From: an uncultured Opitutales bacterium
GTDB lineage: Bacteria > Verrucomicrobiota > Verrucomicrobiia > Opitutales > Intestinicryptomonadaceae
Assembly: GCA_900545705.1 (NCBI GenBank)
Contig: URAK01000003.1
Location: 133,827 to 197,826, forward strand
Reading direction: 5' to 3'
DNA: 64,000 nt
The position numbers were made by a program, and so were the translations under genes. Shown here piece after piece: positions 26,069 to 35,100 of this stretch. How positions within the stretch are numbered: position 1 is the first letter of the stretch; the number at the start of each line of letters is the position of its first letter. Under the pieces are notes generated by a model, which was not told where the DNA came from, made no database searches, and saw only the letters and a list, made by a program, of their open reading frames with translations.

Positions 26069-27423
26069 ATGATACAATAGCCGCAATATCAACCCCTACG
26101 GGAGAGTCCGCAATCGCGGCCGTAAGGCTCAGCGGACCCGACTGCCTAAAACTCGCGCGCGAAGTTTTTTTGCTTGGGCGCCCGCCAATCCCGCGAAAAA
26201 TGTCGTACGGCATATACCGCGATAGATCCGGGAACACCGTCGACGACGCCGCATTTTGCGCATACGAAGCTCCTTCCTCCTACACTGGCGAGGATATGCT
26301 TGAAATATTTCCGCACGGCAATCCGTTCATACTCAGAAAAATTCTCGACGACCTTTCTGCCCGCGGAGCAAGGCTCGCCCAGCCGGGAGAGTTTACAAGA
26401 AGGGCTTTTCTAAACGACAAGTTCGACCTTTCGCAAGCCGAGGCGGTCGCCCGCATAATAGGCGCGCGCTCCGACGCCGCATTGTCGGCGGCGCGCAAAC
26501 AATTCGGCGGAGATATCGGCAGGCGCATTTCGGAAATATCCTCCAAAGTGCTCGACATAAAGGCGCTCATTGAAGCTTACATAGATTTTCCCGACGAAGA
26601 CTTGCCTTCGGAAGATTCCCGGCGCCTTTGCGAAACTGCAGACAAGGTTTACGGAGAGATGTCGAGGCTCGCCGAAACTTCAAAGTACGATTCCCTCCTG
26701 CACGACGGAATCAAAGTAGTGATAGCGGGGGCGCCAAACGCCGGGAAGTCGTCGCTTATGAACGCGCTGCTCGGCAGAGAGCGCGCCATAGTAAGCCCCA
26801 CTGCCGGGACGACGAGAGACTTTATTGACGACCGCATGATGCTTGGCGAGTTTGTATTAAACCTCACAGATACTGCGGGGCTTAGGAGAGGCGCTGAAGA
26901 TATAGAGGAGGAAGGAATCCGCCGCGCTTACGAAAAAATCGGCGATTCTGACATTTGCCTGCTTGTTCTCGACTCCGCCGGCGGCGTTCGCGAATCCTCG
27001 CGCCGAACCCTTGAAAGCGCGGGAGAAAGCTCAGTCATAGCAGTGCTTAACAAATGCGATTTGCCCGAAGCCCGTCCGGAAGATTTTGCTAAAATGCTAA
27101 GCGGCGTTGAAACCGTGAAAGTATCCTGCAAAAACTTTGACGGGATTGAAGCGCTAAGGGAAAAAATTTTGGAGGTAATAAGAGGCAAATTCATAAGGCC
27201 CGCCGCGGACGATGTGACAGTTGGGGCGCGCCATGCAGAGGCTTTGTCGCGCGCGAAGCAGTCCCTCAAATCCGCCAGGGATAAAATAATCGAGTCCGCC
27301 CCGGCCGAGTTAACTGCCTCCGACCTATCAGATGCGCTCGACGCGCTCGGCGAGATTGTCGGCAAGACCGATTGCGAGGAGGTCCTCGACAGAATTTTCT
27401 CAAAGTTTTGCATAGGCAAATAA
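26065..27423 (+). CDS. mnmE: tRNA modification GTPase MnmE
   Basis: MnmE, with MnmG, places the 5-carboxymethylaminomethyl group on wobble uridine 34 of some tRNAs. The 452-residue protein has the folate-binding N-domain (TIAAISTPTGESAIAAVRLS), a helical domain and an inserted Ras-like G domain. In the G domain are GAPNAGKSSLMNALLG (G1), GTTRDFIDD, DTAGLRR (G3) and NKCD (G4). The C-terminal CIGK carries the conserved cysteine. ATG 26065 matches the family start and overlaps the previous stop. It is followed two bases later by a GYF_2 membrane protein gene. Confidence 0.97.
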   Translation: MNDTIAAISTPTGESAIAAVRLSGPDCLKLAREVFLLGRPPIPRKMSYGIYRDRSGNTVDDAAFCAYEAPSSYTGEDMLEIFPHGNPFILRKILDDLSARGARLAQPGEFTRRAFLNDKFDLSQAEAVARIIGARSDAALSAARKQFGGDIGRRISEISSKVLDIKALIEAYIDFPDEDLPSEDSRRLCETADKVYGEMSRLAETSKYDSLLHDGIKVVIAGAPNAGKSSLMNALLGRERAIVSPTAGTTRDFIDDRMMLGEFVLNLTDTAGLRRGAEDIEEEGIRRAYEKIGDSDICLLVLDSAGGVRESSRRTLESAGESSVIAVLNKCDLPEARPEDFAKMLSGVETVKVSCKNFDGIEALREKILEVIRGKFIRPAADDVTVGARHAEALSRAKQSLKSARDKIIESAPAELTASDLSDALDALGEIVGKTDCEEVLDRIFSKFCIGK

Positions 27424-27425
27424 CA

Positions 27426-28310
27426 ATGTGGTACTATAAAAAAGACGGAAATATAATAGGACCAGCCAGCGCGCGAAAAATTGCCTCAATGCGCAAGCTT
27501 GGCATAATAACGGATTCCACCCCCGTATCAAAAAAGAAAAACGCAAAAAATTGGGATACCTTTGGCGATTTATCGGAAAAAATAATTTTGGAATCCTCGC
27601 AGTGGGACAGGCAAAGCCGTGTACGATCCGGGCTTGCAAAAAATGCAATGCTGTTGAGAGCGTTATTGGTGTCAACAATTGCCGTAATGTGTGTTTTAAT
27701 ATTTTACACGCTTCAAAATTACAATTTTCTCTGCGAATATATAAGCGGGGTTGAGGAAAATAATGAAATCTTTTTCGATATTGAAGTCTCAACCTCAGTC
27801 GATACGCGCAATTTTGCAAATATTATGCTTCTTGCAATGCTTGCGGCTTCATTTCTGCAAAGTCTAAAATGGGCAAAAATCGCATTTCTAAGCGCTTACG
27901 CATTATCGCCCAGTTTTCGGCTATCGTTTAGTTCAGAAAACTCGTACCGATGGTTCATTTTCAGACCTTTCAAAACACTGCGAAAAATTTATTATGCGGC
28001 CTCAGATAAATTAGGCAAAAGGGTTTCGTTAGGCGACAAAATTTTCTTTTTTGCGCTACAATTTTTGAGCATTTTGTATCTCGCGCTAATTCTGGCAAAC
28101 AACATAAACTACATATACCTAAACTCATTCAACTTATCCTCTGCAAAAACCGCATATTTTTACCTTGTCTATACACAATTTGTAGGGATATGCGCAGCGG
28201 CGCTTTGGATTATCTGCATTACAAAGATTGAGACCTCATTGCACACTGCAAAGATACGGCACAGTAATCATCGCCATACTGACAGCGAGAAACGCAATTT
28301 TGCAGCATAA
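27426..28310 (+). CDS. GYF_2-domain membrane protein
   Basis: The 294-residue protein begins with a GYF_2-like domain (about 1-50: MWYYKKDGNIIGPASARKI, then MRKLGIITDSTPV and WDTFGD), a module thought to bind peptides at the cytoplasmic face. About four hydrophobic segments follow (near 77-97, 138-155, 205-228 and 245-265), so it is an inner-membrane protein. Such proteins are common but uncharacterised in Verrucomicrobia. It starts two bases after mnmE, probably co-transcribed, and its stop is only three bases from that of the convergent EEP gene. Confidence 0.75.
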   Translation: MWYYKKDGNIIGPASARKIASMRKLGIITDSTPVSKKKNAKNWDTFGDLSEKIILESSQWDRQSRVRSGLAKNAMLLRALLVSTIAVMCVLIFYTLQNYNFLCEYISGVEENNEIFFDIEVSTSVDTRNFANIMLLAMLAASFLQSLKWAKIAFLSAYALSPSFRLSFSSENSYRWFIFRPFKTLRKIYYAASDKLGKRVSLGDKIFFFALQFLSILYLALILANNINYIYLNSFNLSSAKTAYFYLVYTQFVGICAAALWIICITKIETSLHTAKIRHSNHRHTDSEKRNFAA

Positions 28311-28313
28311 TAT

Positions 28314-29303
28314 TTAGTTTGAAGCGGTAAAATCCAGATCGACTACAATTGGCAGATGGTCGCTCGCCTCCCGCGCCGACTGGCAATTTATTATCTTAGG
28401 CGCACCGGCACAGCTACGCATTTGTTGATTCACGAGAAAGTAGTCGTACACATAAGGTATGTCCTTTTTCTTCCAATAGTATGTGTAAGCTGCCTTCGAT
28501 GCGAAGTCGCCACCGCCGAGCATTGAAAGCTCGAGCTTTTTAAAATTGCGCAAGAGCGCGGAGGACGGCTCGTTGTTGAAATCTCCCGCAATAATCACTG
28601 GCGAACCGCCGACAGCCGGAGCCACGCGGGCGTCTATGGCCCTAACCTCCGCAAATCTGAACGGATAAAATTCTTCGTCGGCCTTTCTTGCACCCGACTT
28701 GCTTTTTAGATGTATTGCAAAGGCGAACCAAGTCCTGCCACTGGAAGTAAACTTGGCGCCCAGCGCCCCGCGGGGCGAAAAAACTTTTTCCCCTTTAAAG
28801 GCAAATGATACATCGGAACAATCGTAGAAATTTTTCGGGCGCAAACGCGACATTATTGCAACGCGTGTGTAGGCATCGTGGGACGTAGTTGCGCAATACG
28901 GATACGCCAACCCTTCGCGGGCGAGCGCGTCGCGAAGCTCGGCAAGAAACACTTCATCGCCCATTTCCTGAATTAGAACCACATCAGCATTTATCTGAAT
29001 AAGAGTCTTTCTAAGAGCCGCCTTTTCCGATTCAGGCTTTGGATGCTGGCGCCACTTGCCGTTGACATATCGGTTTGCGACGCTGTAATTGTGGACATTC
29101 CAAGAGCATATCCTAATTTTGCCTCCGGTTATTCCGGATTCAGTGTGCGCAGCGGGTATTGTGTCGAGCTCCAACGGAGCCGTTCCAAAGTCGGCATTGC
29201 CTGCAAAGTGCGATGCACCTACCCATACAAGCCATATTACAAGGACCGCAATGAGCTTGCCGAATGTCAGTTTACCGCGCAACAGCTTTGTAGGAAACTT
29301 CAC
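28314..29303 (-). CDS. Membrane-tethered endonuclease/exonuclease/phosphatase-family protein
   Basis: An N-terminal hydrophobic segment (FGKLIAVLVIWLVWVGAS, about 14-31) anchors this 329-residue protein, with the EEP domain probably outside the cytoplasm. EEP motifs are present in order: GKIRICSWNVHNYS, ADVVLIQEMGDEVF (catalytic Glu), RTWFAFAIHLKSKSG, VIIAGDFNNEPSS and ASDHLPIVVDLDF (catalytic His). The family hydrolyses phosphodiesters or phosphomonoesters in nucleic acids, lipids or inositol phosphates; the substrate is not readable. It follows the riboflavin synthase gene by 12 bases. Confidence 0.85.
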   Translation of the reverse strand: MKFPTKLLRGKLTFGKLIAVLVIWLVWVGASHFAGNADFGTAPLELDTIPAAHTESGITGGKIRICSWNVHNYSVANRYVNGKWRQHPKPESEKAALRKTLIQINADVVLIQEMGDEVFLAELRDALAREGLAYPYCATTSHDAYTRVAIMSRLRPKNFYDCSDVSFAFKGEKVFSPRGALGAKFTSSGRTWFAFAIHLKSKSGARKADEEFYPFRFAEVRAIDARVAPAVGGSPVIIAGDFNNEPSSALLRNFKKLELSMLGGGDFASKAAYTYYWKKKDIPYVYDYFLVNQQMRSCAGAPKIINCQSAREASDHLPIVVDLDFTASN

Positions 29304-29315
29304 AGAATATTTCTT

Positions 29316-29933
29316 TTACGGTTGATAAGGCGATTTGTCGCGGTTGCCTGTAGCGATTTTCTCGACGTACTTGGCAAGCAGGTCAAATTCCAGATTGACG
29401 TATTTGCCAGCTTCGCAGTCAGAGAGATTTGTCACTTCGAGAGTATGCGGAATGAGCCAAACCGCCAGAGAATCCGCATTGGCTTCGGCGACTGTAAGCG
29501 AAATTCCATCTATTGCAACACTTCCCTTATAGACTACATATTTGGAAAATTCTTTTGGAACCGCCACTTTCAAATAAAAGTTTTTTCCCTTCTGCTCAAA
29601 GACCTCAACTTTGCTCCGCACATCGATGTGCCCGCTTACAAAATGCCCGCCCAGCCTTGCGTTTGCAGCTAAGGGCCTTTCGAGGTTTATCTTAGTTCCC
29701 GCTTTTACCCCCTCAAAAGAAGTAAGCCTTATAGTTTCCTCCAAAAGTTCAAACGACAGCTCGTTTGCGTCGCGCCCGACGAGCGTCAGGCAGCAGCCGT
29801 TGCATGCGAGAGAATCGCCGTCCGACAGCGTTTCGGCTATAAATTCCGGAGCCTGCAGTTTCAAAAGCCATGCGGCTTTTTTTTCCTCGAAAGACACTAC
29901 TTTACCTACTCCTTCAACTATCCCTGTAAACAT
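29316..29933 (-). CDS. ribE: Riboflavin synthase alpha chain
   Basis: Riboflavin synthase dismutates two 6,7-dimethyl-8-ribityllumazine molecules to riboflavin. The 205-residue protein is built from two similar lumazine-binding halves: MFTGIVEGVGKVVSF with DSLACNGCCLTLV, and HFVSGHIDVRSKV with GSVAIDGISLTVAEA. LIPHTLEVTNLS and VNLEFDLLAKYVEK near the end are diagnostic. Length is normal. The gene is first of a two-gene unit with the EEP protein. No FMN riboswitch could be picked out upstream. The symbol ribC is used for the same enzyme in some species. Confidence 0.96.
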   Translation of the reverse strand: MFTGIVEGVGKVVSFEEKKAAWLLKLQAPEFIAETLSDGDSLACNGCCLTLVGRDANELSFELLEETIRLTSFEGVKAGTKINLERPLAANARLGGHFVSGHIDVRSKVEVFEQKGKNFYLKVAVPKEFSKYVVYKGSVAIDGISLTVAEANADSLAVWLIPHTLEVTNLSDCEAGKYVNLEFDLLAKYVEKIATGNRDKSPYQP

Positions 29934-30398
29934 ATAAATTCCTCTTATTTATTATTATCAGATAAAAAACATTTCAATTTAAGATTAATTTAAGAGGGAT
30001 TTTTGTCAAGGCAAAACAAGTATTTTCTACACGCAAATCACGAACGAATCCGCACCATCAGCCACGCGCAAATCGGCGTGTTTTAAAATGCGAAACACCA
30101 CAAGTGAAAGCCGCTAAAAAAACCTTAAATACACAATAAAACCCAGCTAAGAATTTCTTACCTATGAAAAAAATATCTAAAAAAAACTCAGCTAAAACAT
30201 CGCAAAAGCAATATTTTTGATAGGTATTAAACCAACGCGCATTTTTACCCCCCATTCAAATAGCGTCTTTTAGGGAAATAGACAAATTTTTTACAGACGC
30301 AATTTTCAGTTTCGAGCAGTCCCGATTTTGAAGTTAAATAAAAAAAACGCGAAACCCGCAGTCGGACTTTCGCGCTTGAATTAAAAAGAGTAAAAAAT
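29934..30398. other. Intergenic region
   Basis: The 465 bases upstream of riboflavin synthase contain the downstream gene's terminator at 30341-30374 and a possible 18-codon basic frame near 30163 that is too short to support. I see no riboswitch and no other gene. Confidence 0.4.
30341..30374 (-). terminator. Rho-independent terminator (minus strand)
   Basis: Read on the minus strand, CGCGAAA / TTTCGCG with a 13-base loop is followed by a run of T (30341-30347). It lies 25 bases after the TIM-barrel lipoprotein gene. Confidence 0.75.
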
Positions 30399-31226
30399 TT
30401 AATGCGACCGCAAGTATTCTATGCTCTTGCGCATTATAGAATCCAGATTCTTCTTGTCACCGCCCTCGTATTCGAGAACAAAATAACCGTCAAATCCAAT
30501 TTTATCGAGGGTATCGAGCATTTTCTGGACGTCGAGCGACCCGCCACCGAGATATGTATCGGTTCCTTTGGGGAGAATCACGTCCTTAAAGTGAAGCATA
30601 ACAAGCTTTTTCCCGATAATCCCGTACCCTTCGCAGGCATCTACACCAGCGCGGGCCCAATGGCCGTTGTCCGCGCATACTCCGATATGCTCGTAGGGCG
30701 CGACAGCCTTTGCAATAGTCTTCGGATTCCAGAGCTCGTTTGTTTTTTTGCCGTGGTGGTGCAAGGCGATTTTTACCCCGTACTTTGCCGCGGCATCGTT
30801 CCACAACTTTTGCTCCTCGGGCTTGTGCTCCTCGGTGAATACGGGTATTCCCATATCCTTGCAAAATTCGAGGTGCGCGTCGATATCCTTTGTGTTTATT
30901 CGGTATACCCCGAACCCTGCAATTTCGAGATTGTTGTCGGCAAACATTTTTTTGACGTATTCGCGCTGCTCGGGCGTCATTTTTTCGTCGGTTTTTACTT
31001 TGGGATATTTCCCGCCGATAAACTGGCGCTTTGTCATTACTACGCCGTCGACTTTCATTTCTGCAGCCTTCTTAACGGTATCAGCAAGAGATATGTCGCT
31101 ATAAACGTATCCGTGCAGCGCAATTTTCCTCGGCTTTTTCGCTGAAGCGGAAGAAACGTCTGCCCCGGCGCAGCCGACGAGAATCGCCGACAACGCTATT
31201 GCAATATAAGATAAAAATTTTTTCAT
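30399..31226 (-). CDS. TIM-barrel sugar isomerase/epimerase-like lipoprotein
   Basis: The 275-residue protein starts with a signal sequence and lipobox (SAILVGCAG), so it is anchored outside the cytoplasm. The rest is an AP-endonuclease-2/xylose-isomerase-like barrel: IALHGYVYSDISLADTVKKA, NNLEIAGFGVYRIN, IPVFTEEHKPEEQK, KIALHHHGKKTNELW, IGVCADNGHWARAG, VMLHFKDVI and YFVLEYEGGD. The Glu, His, Asp and Glu residues fit a metal site. Related exported proteins in Bacteroides act as 3-keto-glycoside 1,2-lyases. A Gfo/Idh/MocA gene immediately upstream supports such chemistry, but isomerase or epimerase activity cannot be excluded. Confidence 0.8.
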   Translation of the reverse strand: MKKFLSYIAIALSAILVGCAGADVSSASAKKPRKIALHGYVYSDISLADTVKKAAEMKVDGVVMTKRQFIGGKYPKVKTDEKMTPEQREYVKKMFADNNLEIAGFGVYRINTKDIDAHLEFCKDMGIPVFTEEHKPEEQKLWNDAAAKYGVKIALHHHGKKTNELWNPKTIAKAVAPYEHIGVCADNGHWARAGVDACEGYGIIGKKLVMLHFKDVILPKGTDTYLGGGSLDVQKMLDTLDKIGFDGYFVLEYEGGDKKNLDSIMRKSIEYLRSH

Positions 31227-31243
31227 ATTGCCTCCCTCTCAAA

Positions 31244-32665
31244 TTAGAACCAACCTTCGCGCATTGCGGGCTTGACAAGGGCGTTTGCAGCCGGGTTGTC
31301 CGCACACGCCAATTTTTCGGCGTCCCATACAATCTTGGAGTTTGTGCGCAATGACATATTTCCAAGCAGAACCGACTCGGTGAGAACCGCCGCGACGTCA
31401 AAATTCGAGCAGGAAGATTCAACATTGCCACGAACCGCGTCGAGGAAATTCAGCCTATGGTCGTTATGGCGTACGCGCGGCAGTTTTTTAGCGATAGCCT
31501 TAGCGTCTGCCGCCTTGCTTTTGGGAAGTATAACCGGCGCCCCCATAAGGTGCATTTTTGGCGAGAATAAAACACCTTCTGTGCCTACAATAAACTGTCC
31601 GTCGTAAGGCAACTGTTCGTATCCCCTTCCCGTCTTCAAATATTCGTCGGGAAGCGGAGGAAGGAATGACTTATCGTAGTCTTTTTCATACTTTCCATTC
31701 TTAGGCTGAACGAATCCGCTGAACCACCTCAACGTAACAGGCTTTCCAGAAGCAGATGTATCAAAGTAGTAGTTTACGTTGTCTTGAAGCGGAACAGATA
31801 TTTCCGTGCCTCCCCTTTGTCTGGACTCAACGCGACTCGGCGATCCAAGCCCAAGACATTCAATAGGAACGTCGAGTATATGGCAGCCAATGTCGCCCAA
31901 AGAGCCTGTTCCAAATTTCCAGAAGCGCCTCCAATTTAAGGGAACGACTCTCTTTGTAAAAGTTGTTGTTGGGGTGGCAATGTTTTGCCATTTGTCCCAA
32001 TCAAAATTCGGCGGAATTGGATCCGGTTTAGGCCAGCTCTTATAGCTCCCGGGGCGTTCATTTACGCCGACAAGCGGACGGCAAGTCCACATTATTACTT
32101 CCTTTACAGTCCCGATAAGACCTGCGTCAATCCACTCTTTCGCAGTGCGGATACCGTCGCCCGAATGCACAAAATTTCCCATCTGGGTTTTGACGCCCGC
32201 AGCCTTCGCTGCCTTGGCAAGTTCGCGGCATTGCCATATTGAGTAGCATAGAGGTTTTTCAAGATAGATATCGTAGCCGTGTTTTATTGCGCACATTGCC
32301 ACTGCAAAATGGTTGTGGTCAGGGGTACTTATTACGACGGCGTCCATCTTCCCCTTCATTTTATCGAACATCTCGCGGTAGTCCACAAAAGAGGCGGCGT
32401 CGGGATCGGCGAATTTTTTTGCGTTTCCGAAGCCGTAGTCGCCACTGTCAACATCGCAGTATGCAACGAGCTTTTGTTTTAGAGATTTAAACGACTTCAT
32501 ATTTCCGCCGCCCATAAGCCCTGTTCCAACAAAGCCGAGCCTTACCGGGGTTTCGTCAAATTTCTGGCGCTCTTGCGCGTTTAAAGAATTTGAAATATAC
32601 GGAAAGGCGACTGCTGCTCCCCCGACTATTCCCATCTTTTTTATAAAGCTTCTCCTATTTTCCAT
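31244..32665 (-). CDS. Tat-exported Gfo/Idh/MocA-family oxidoreductase
   Basis: ATG 32665 opens with a Tat signal (ENRRSFIKKMGIVGGAAVAF), giving 473 residues; longer upstream frames lack this logic. The NAD(P)-binding Rossmann motif is VRLGFVGTGLMGGGNM (about 40-55), and EKPLCYSIWQCREL carries the conserved EKP lysine. The C-terminal alpha/beta domain includes LGDIGCHILDVPIECLGLG. The cofactor is probably held tightly, as in exported glucose-fructose oxidoreductase-like enzymes. It lies 17 bases upstream of the TIM-barrel lipoprotein gene in one transcript. A role in oxidising a sugar ring outside the cytoplasm is inferred. Confidence 0.88.
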   Translation of the reverse strand: MENRRSFIKKMGIVGGAAVAFPYISNSLNAQERQKFDETPVRLGFVGTGLMGGGNMKSFKSLKQKLVAYCDVDSGDYGFGNAKKFADPDAASFVDYREMFDKMKGKMDAVVISTPDHNHFAVAMCAIKHGYDIYLEKPLCYSIWQCRELAKAAKAAGVKTQMGNFVHSGDGIRTAKEWIDAGLIGTVKEVIMWTCRPLVGVNERPGSYKSWPKPDPIPPNFDWDKWQNIATPTTTFTKRVVPLNWRRFWKFGTGSLGDIGCHILDVPIECLGLGSPSRVESRQRGGTEISVPLQDNVNYYFDTSASGKPVTLRWFSGFVQPKNGKYEKDYDKSFLPPLPDEYLKTGRGYEQLPYDGQFIVGTEGVLFSPKMHLMGAPVILPKSKAADAKAIAKKLPRVRHNDHRLNFLDAVRGNVESSCSNFDVAAVLTESVLLGNMSLRTNSKIVWDAEKLACADNPAANALVKPAMREGWF

Positions 32666-33878
32666 AATTATCCTATTTTTAAACATGCCATACGCCAAAC
32701 AGGCACCACCCGACAATAACAGGCATCGTAAAATTCCTCCCGTAGCCCGAAAATCGAAATGGACTTTTCCATTCCCGTTTGAGAACAAAAAAAGTTTCTC
32801 CGCAAAAAGGCTGCTTGTCAAACCGCAAAAGCAAGAAATTTGTTAGACAGTTAAAATTATCGAGCCGCGCTTCCCGGTAACGGTTTTTTTATTTTTATTG
32901 TTATTGTTAAAATCGGAAATTTTCGCAAATCGGGAAACTCCTCAATGTACTCAAATTAAAAGGGAATATTTTTGCGTATAGCCAACAATATTTTCCTATT
33001 CGGCACCGGCCAATTAAATTTCAGCTTTGAAAAAAATATCCTTTTGCGACAAATGGCAGTTTGTCGACAAACAGAAACTAGCCCCCGCATGGACACTTTG
33101 CCGCCAAGCATTTTCCAACAACATTAATTACCTAAAAAATACCATGAAATAAGCTTCTCTCAAAATTTTTTGCGCGCATTGAACTTTGAGTTTAGAAGGA
33201 TTTCTGGGCAAAGAGCGGAAAGTTCTGCGTCTGGGGCGTAAATTTAAGGAGGCGCCCGATTTAGGCTTCTGTAGGCACGCGAATGCCGGGCGCGCTCTAA
33301 TTAAAAGTTCGCGCCAAATATCTTCCGGAGGTATACCGAATATTAGCCCAATATCGGCGTTTGACACTATCCATAATAAAATTTCCGTAGGCATGAAAAT
33401 TTTAAGAAAAAAACTTTTCCTCAAATTTTCCTTTTGCGGTTTTTTGGGCTTAGATTTGCTCTTGTTTTTCCGTATTGAATGCGTGCAATCCCAATGTGTT
33501 TATATTTTTAGAGATTGCGCCTTTCATTGAAGATGTAATGCACAGAGCAAAACGCCTGTTTTTATACAAAATTTTTAATAAGGGTTCCAATTCTGTGGAA
33601 ATCTCCGCCGGCTTATTTTAAAGTTTGTTTAGAGCCAAAAATCTTGAATTTTACTACTGCTTGGCAGCGCAACTTCTGGATGCAACTCCGCGCGAACCCA
33701 CCCATTCATACGCCGCCTACAACCCAAATTTGCTCTTTGCTCAGAAATCTCAATTTTGGCTAAAATTTAAATAAAAAAATTCGCGCGGCATTTTTGCAAA
33801 TTAAGCCGCGCAAACGCCAAACAGCGCCACTATAGTTATTTCCCCAAAAAATAAAATTTTCAGGGATTTTTAAGTGAA
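32666..33878. other. Long region without a supported gene
   Basis: The 1.2 kb separates minus-strand genes. It includes a terminator for the ispF operon at 33771-33811. Overlapping frames at 33128-33424 (minus) and 33186-33530 (plus) cover the same bases; neither has a ribosome-binding site or recognisable domain. The first few hundred bases probably hold the promoter of the Gfo/Idh/MocA gene. No tRNA, SRP RNA or RNase P RNA pattern was recognised. Confidence 0.4.
33771..33811 (-). terminator. Probable terminator of the pyrF-ispD-ispF operon
   Basis: On the minus strand GCGCGGC / GCCGCGC (perfect seven-base stem, 15-base loop) is followed by GAATTTTTTTAT. It lies 68 bases after ispF. Confidence 0.65.
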
Positions 33879-34367
33879 TCAAACAATTTTCTCAAGAAGG
33901 CAAACTGCATGCGCGCCAATGCCTTCCCTGCGGCCTTCCCAGCCCATTTTTTCGTTGGTAGTCGCCTTAATTCCAACATCGTCGGGAGAAACGCCAAGAG
34001 ACTCCGCCAAAACTTTTTTCATTGCCTTTACATGCGGCAAAATTTTTGGAGTCTCCGCTATTATTGATGCGTCCACATTGGAAACCCTGTACCCGAGCTT
34101 TCCGACCTCCGCAACAGCCCGCTTTACAATCTCCTGCGAATTGATATCTTTGCAAGAGTCGTCTGAGGGCGGGAAGTAAAAGCCTATGTCGGGCAGCGCG
34201 GCTGCGCCGAGAATGGCGTCGGCAATGGCATGGCTTAGCACGTCTGCGTCCGAATGTCCGAGCAGCCCCAGTTTGCTCTCTATCTCGACTCCCCCTATTA
34301 CGCACCTGCGCCCCTCCACAAGTTTGTGCACGTCGTACCCGTGCCCTATTCTAAATTGTCCAGCCAT
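33879..34367 (-). CDS. ispF: 2-C-methyl-D-erythritol 2,4-cyclodiphosphate synthase
   Basis: IspF closes the cyclodiphosphate ring in the MEP pathway of isoprenoid precursor synthesis. The 162-residue protein shows the zinc site in FRIGHGYDVHKL (Asp, His) and LLGHSDADVLSHAIADAILG (His), with the ligands of the second loop in DIGFYFPPSDDS. SNVDASIIAETPKI and GVSPDDVGIKATTNEKMG are conserved. Length is normal. It follows ispD by 16 bases. In many bacteria ispD and ispF are adjacent or fused, which matches this order. Confidence 0.97.
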   Translation of the reverse strand: MAGQFRIGHGYDVHKLVEGRRCVIGGVEIESKLGLLGHSDADVLSHAIADAILGAAALPDIGFYFPPSDDSCKDINSQEIVKRAVAEVGKLGYRVSNVDASIIAETPKILPHVKAMKKVLAESLGVSPDDVGIKATTNEKMGWEGRREGIGAHAVCLLEKIV

Positions 34368-34383
34368 ATTTCACTCCACTGTT

Positions 34384-35100
34384 TTATTTTTCCGCGCGCC
34401 CGAGCATGAACTCCACGCGCGCTATGTCTTCCGGAACCGTTATTTTCGGATTCGGATATATATTTTCAACTATTGTCACCCCAATGCCAAAAGCGTTTGC
34501 CGCGGCAGTGTCGTCCGTCACCTTCATGCCGAGCCCCAAAACTTTTTCATATGCGGCCCTGATTTGACCGATATGGAAAACCTGCGGGGTTTGCATCGCC
34601 CATAGAGAGGGCCTGTCGAGGTCTTCTAGCATTCGCGCACGCAGGCTAAAAGTATCGTTAGGCACTTTTTTTATGGTGTCCGTCACCCTTGCTGCAAGCA
34701 CGGCGGCGCCGTCGGCGCGCGCAGCGTCCGATAGGCGCACTATGTTTTCCGCGCCTACAAGCGGGCGGGCGCCGTCGTGGATAAACACTATCTCGTCTCC
34801 GCCGCCCAAAGCTGTAAGACCGTTAAAAACGCTGTCGCCGCGCTCTGCCCCGCCGCGGCAGAAAATCGTCTCGACACCGCAGCCGGGAAAGTATTTTTCT
34901 ATGGCGGATTCTATCGCCGCCTGCTGGGACGAATCCCTGCATGCAAACACTACCTTTCCGACGCGCCCGCTCTCGACAAACGCCCCGAAAGAATGCATAA
35001 TTACAGGCTTGCCGAGCAACGGCACAAGGACCTTGTCGGATACGCTTCCCCTCATTCGCGAGCCGCTTCCGCCGGCCAAAATCACCGCAAACTCACGCAT
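34384..35100 (-). CDS. ispD: 2-C-methyl-D-erythritol 4-phosphate cytidylyltransferase
   Basis: IspD couples CTP to MEP. The 238-residue protein opens with FAVILAGGSGSRMRGSVSDK, the nucleotide-binding loop. VFIHDGARPLVGAENI and VTDTIKKV are family blocks, and MQTPQVFHIGQIRAAYEK and VTDDTAAANAFGI complete the fold. ATG 35100 is preferred over the in-frame start at 35115 because the fold starts right there; it overlaps the end of pyrF by eight bases, indicating coupling. ispF follows in the same operon. Confidence 0.95.
   Translation of the reverse strand: MREFAVILAGGSGSRMRGSVSDKVLVPLLGKPVIMHSFGAFVESGRVGKVVFACRDSSQQAAIESAIEKYFPGCGVETIFCRGGAERGDSVFNGLTALGGGDEIVFIHDGARPLVGAENIVRLSDAARADGAAVLAARVTDTIKKVPNDTFSLRARMLEDLDRPSLWAMQTPQVFHIGQIRAAYEKVLGLGMKVTDDTAAANAFGIGVTIVENIYPNPKITVPEDIARVEFMLGRAEK

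Noticed and set aside
30058..30255. A 65-codon minus-strand frame
   Set aside because: Low-complexity Phe/Lys composition in AT-rich DNA and no start signal.
33128..33530. Two overlapping frames on opposite strands
   Set aside because: Neither has a start signal or recognisable domain, and they cannot both be real. Comparison with relatives would decide.
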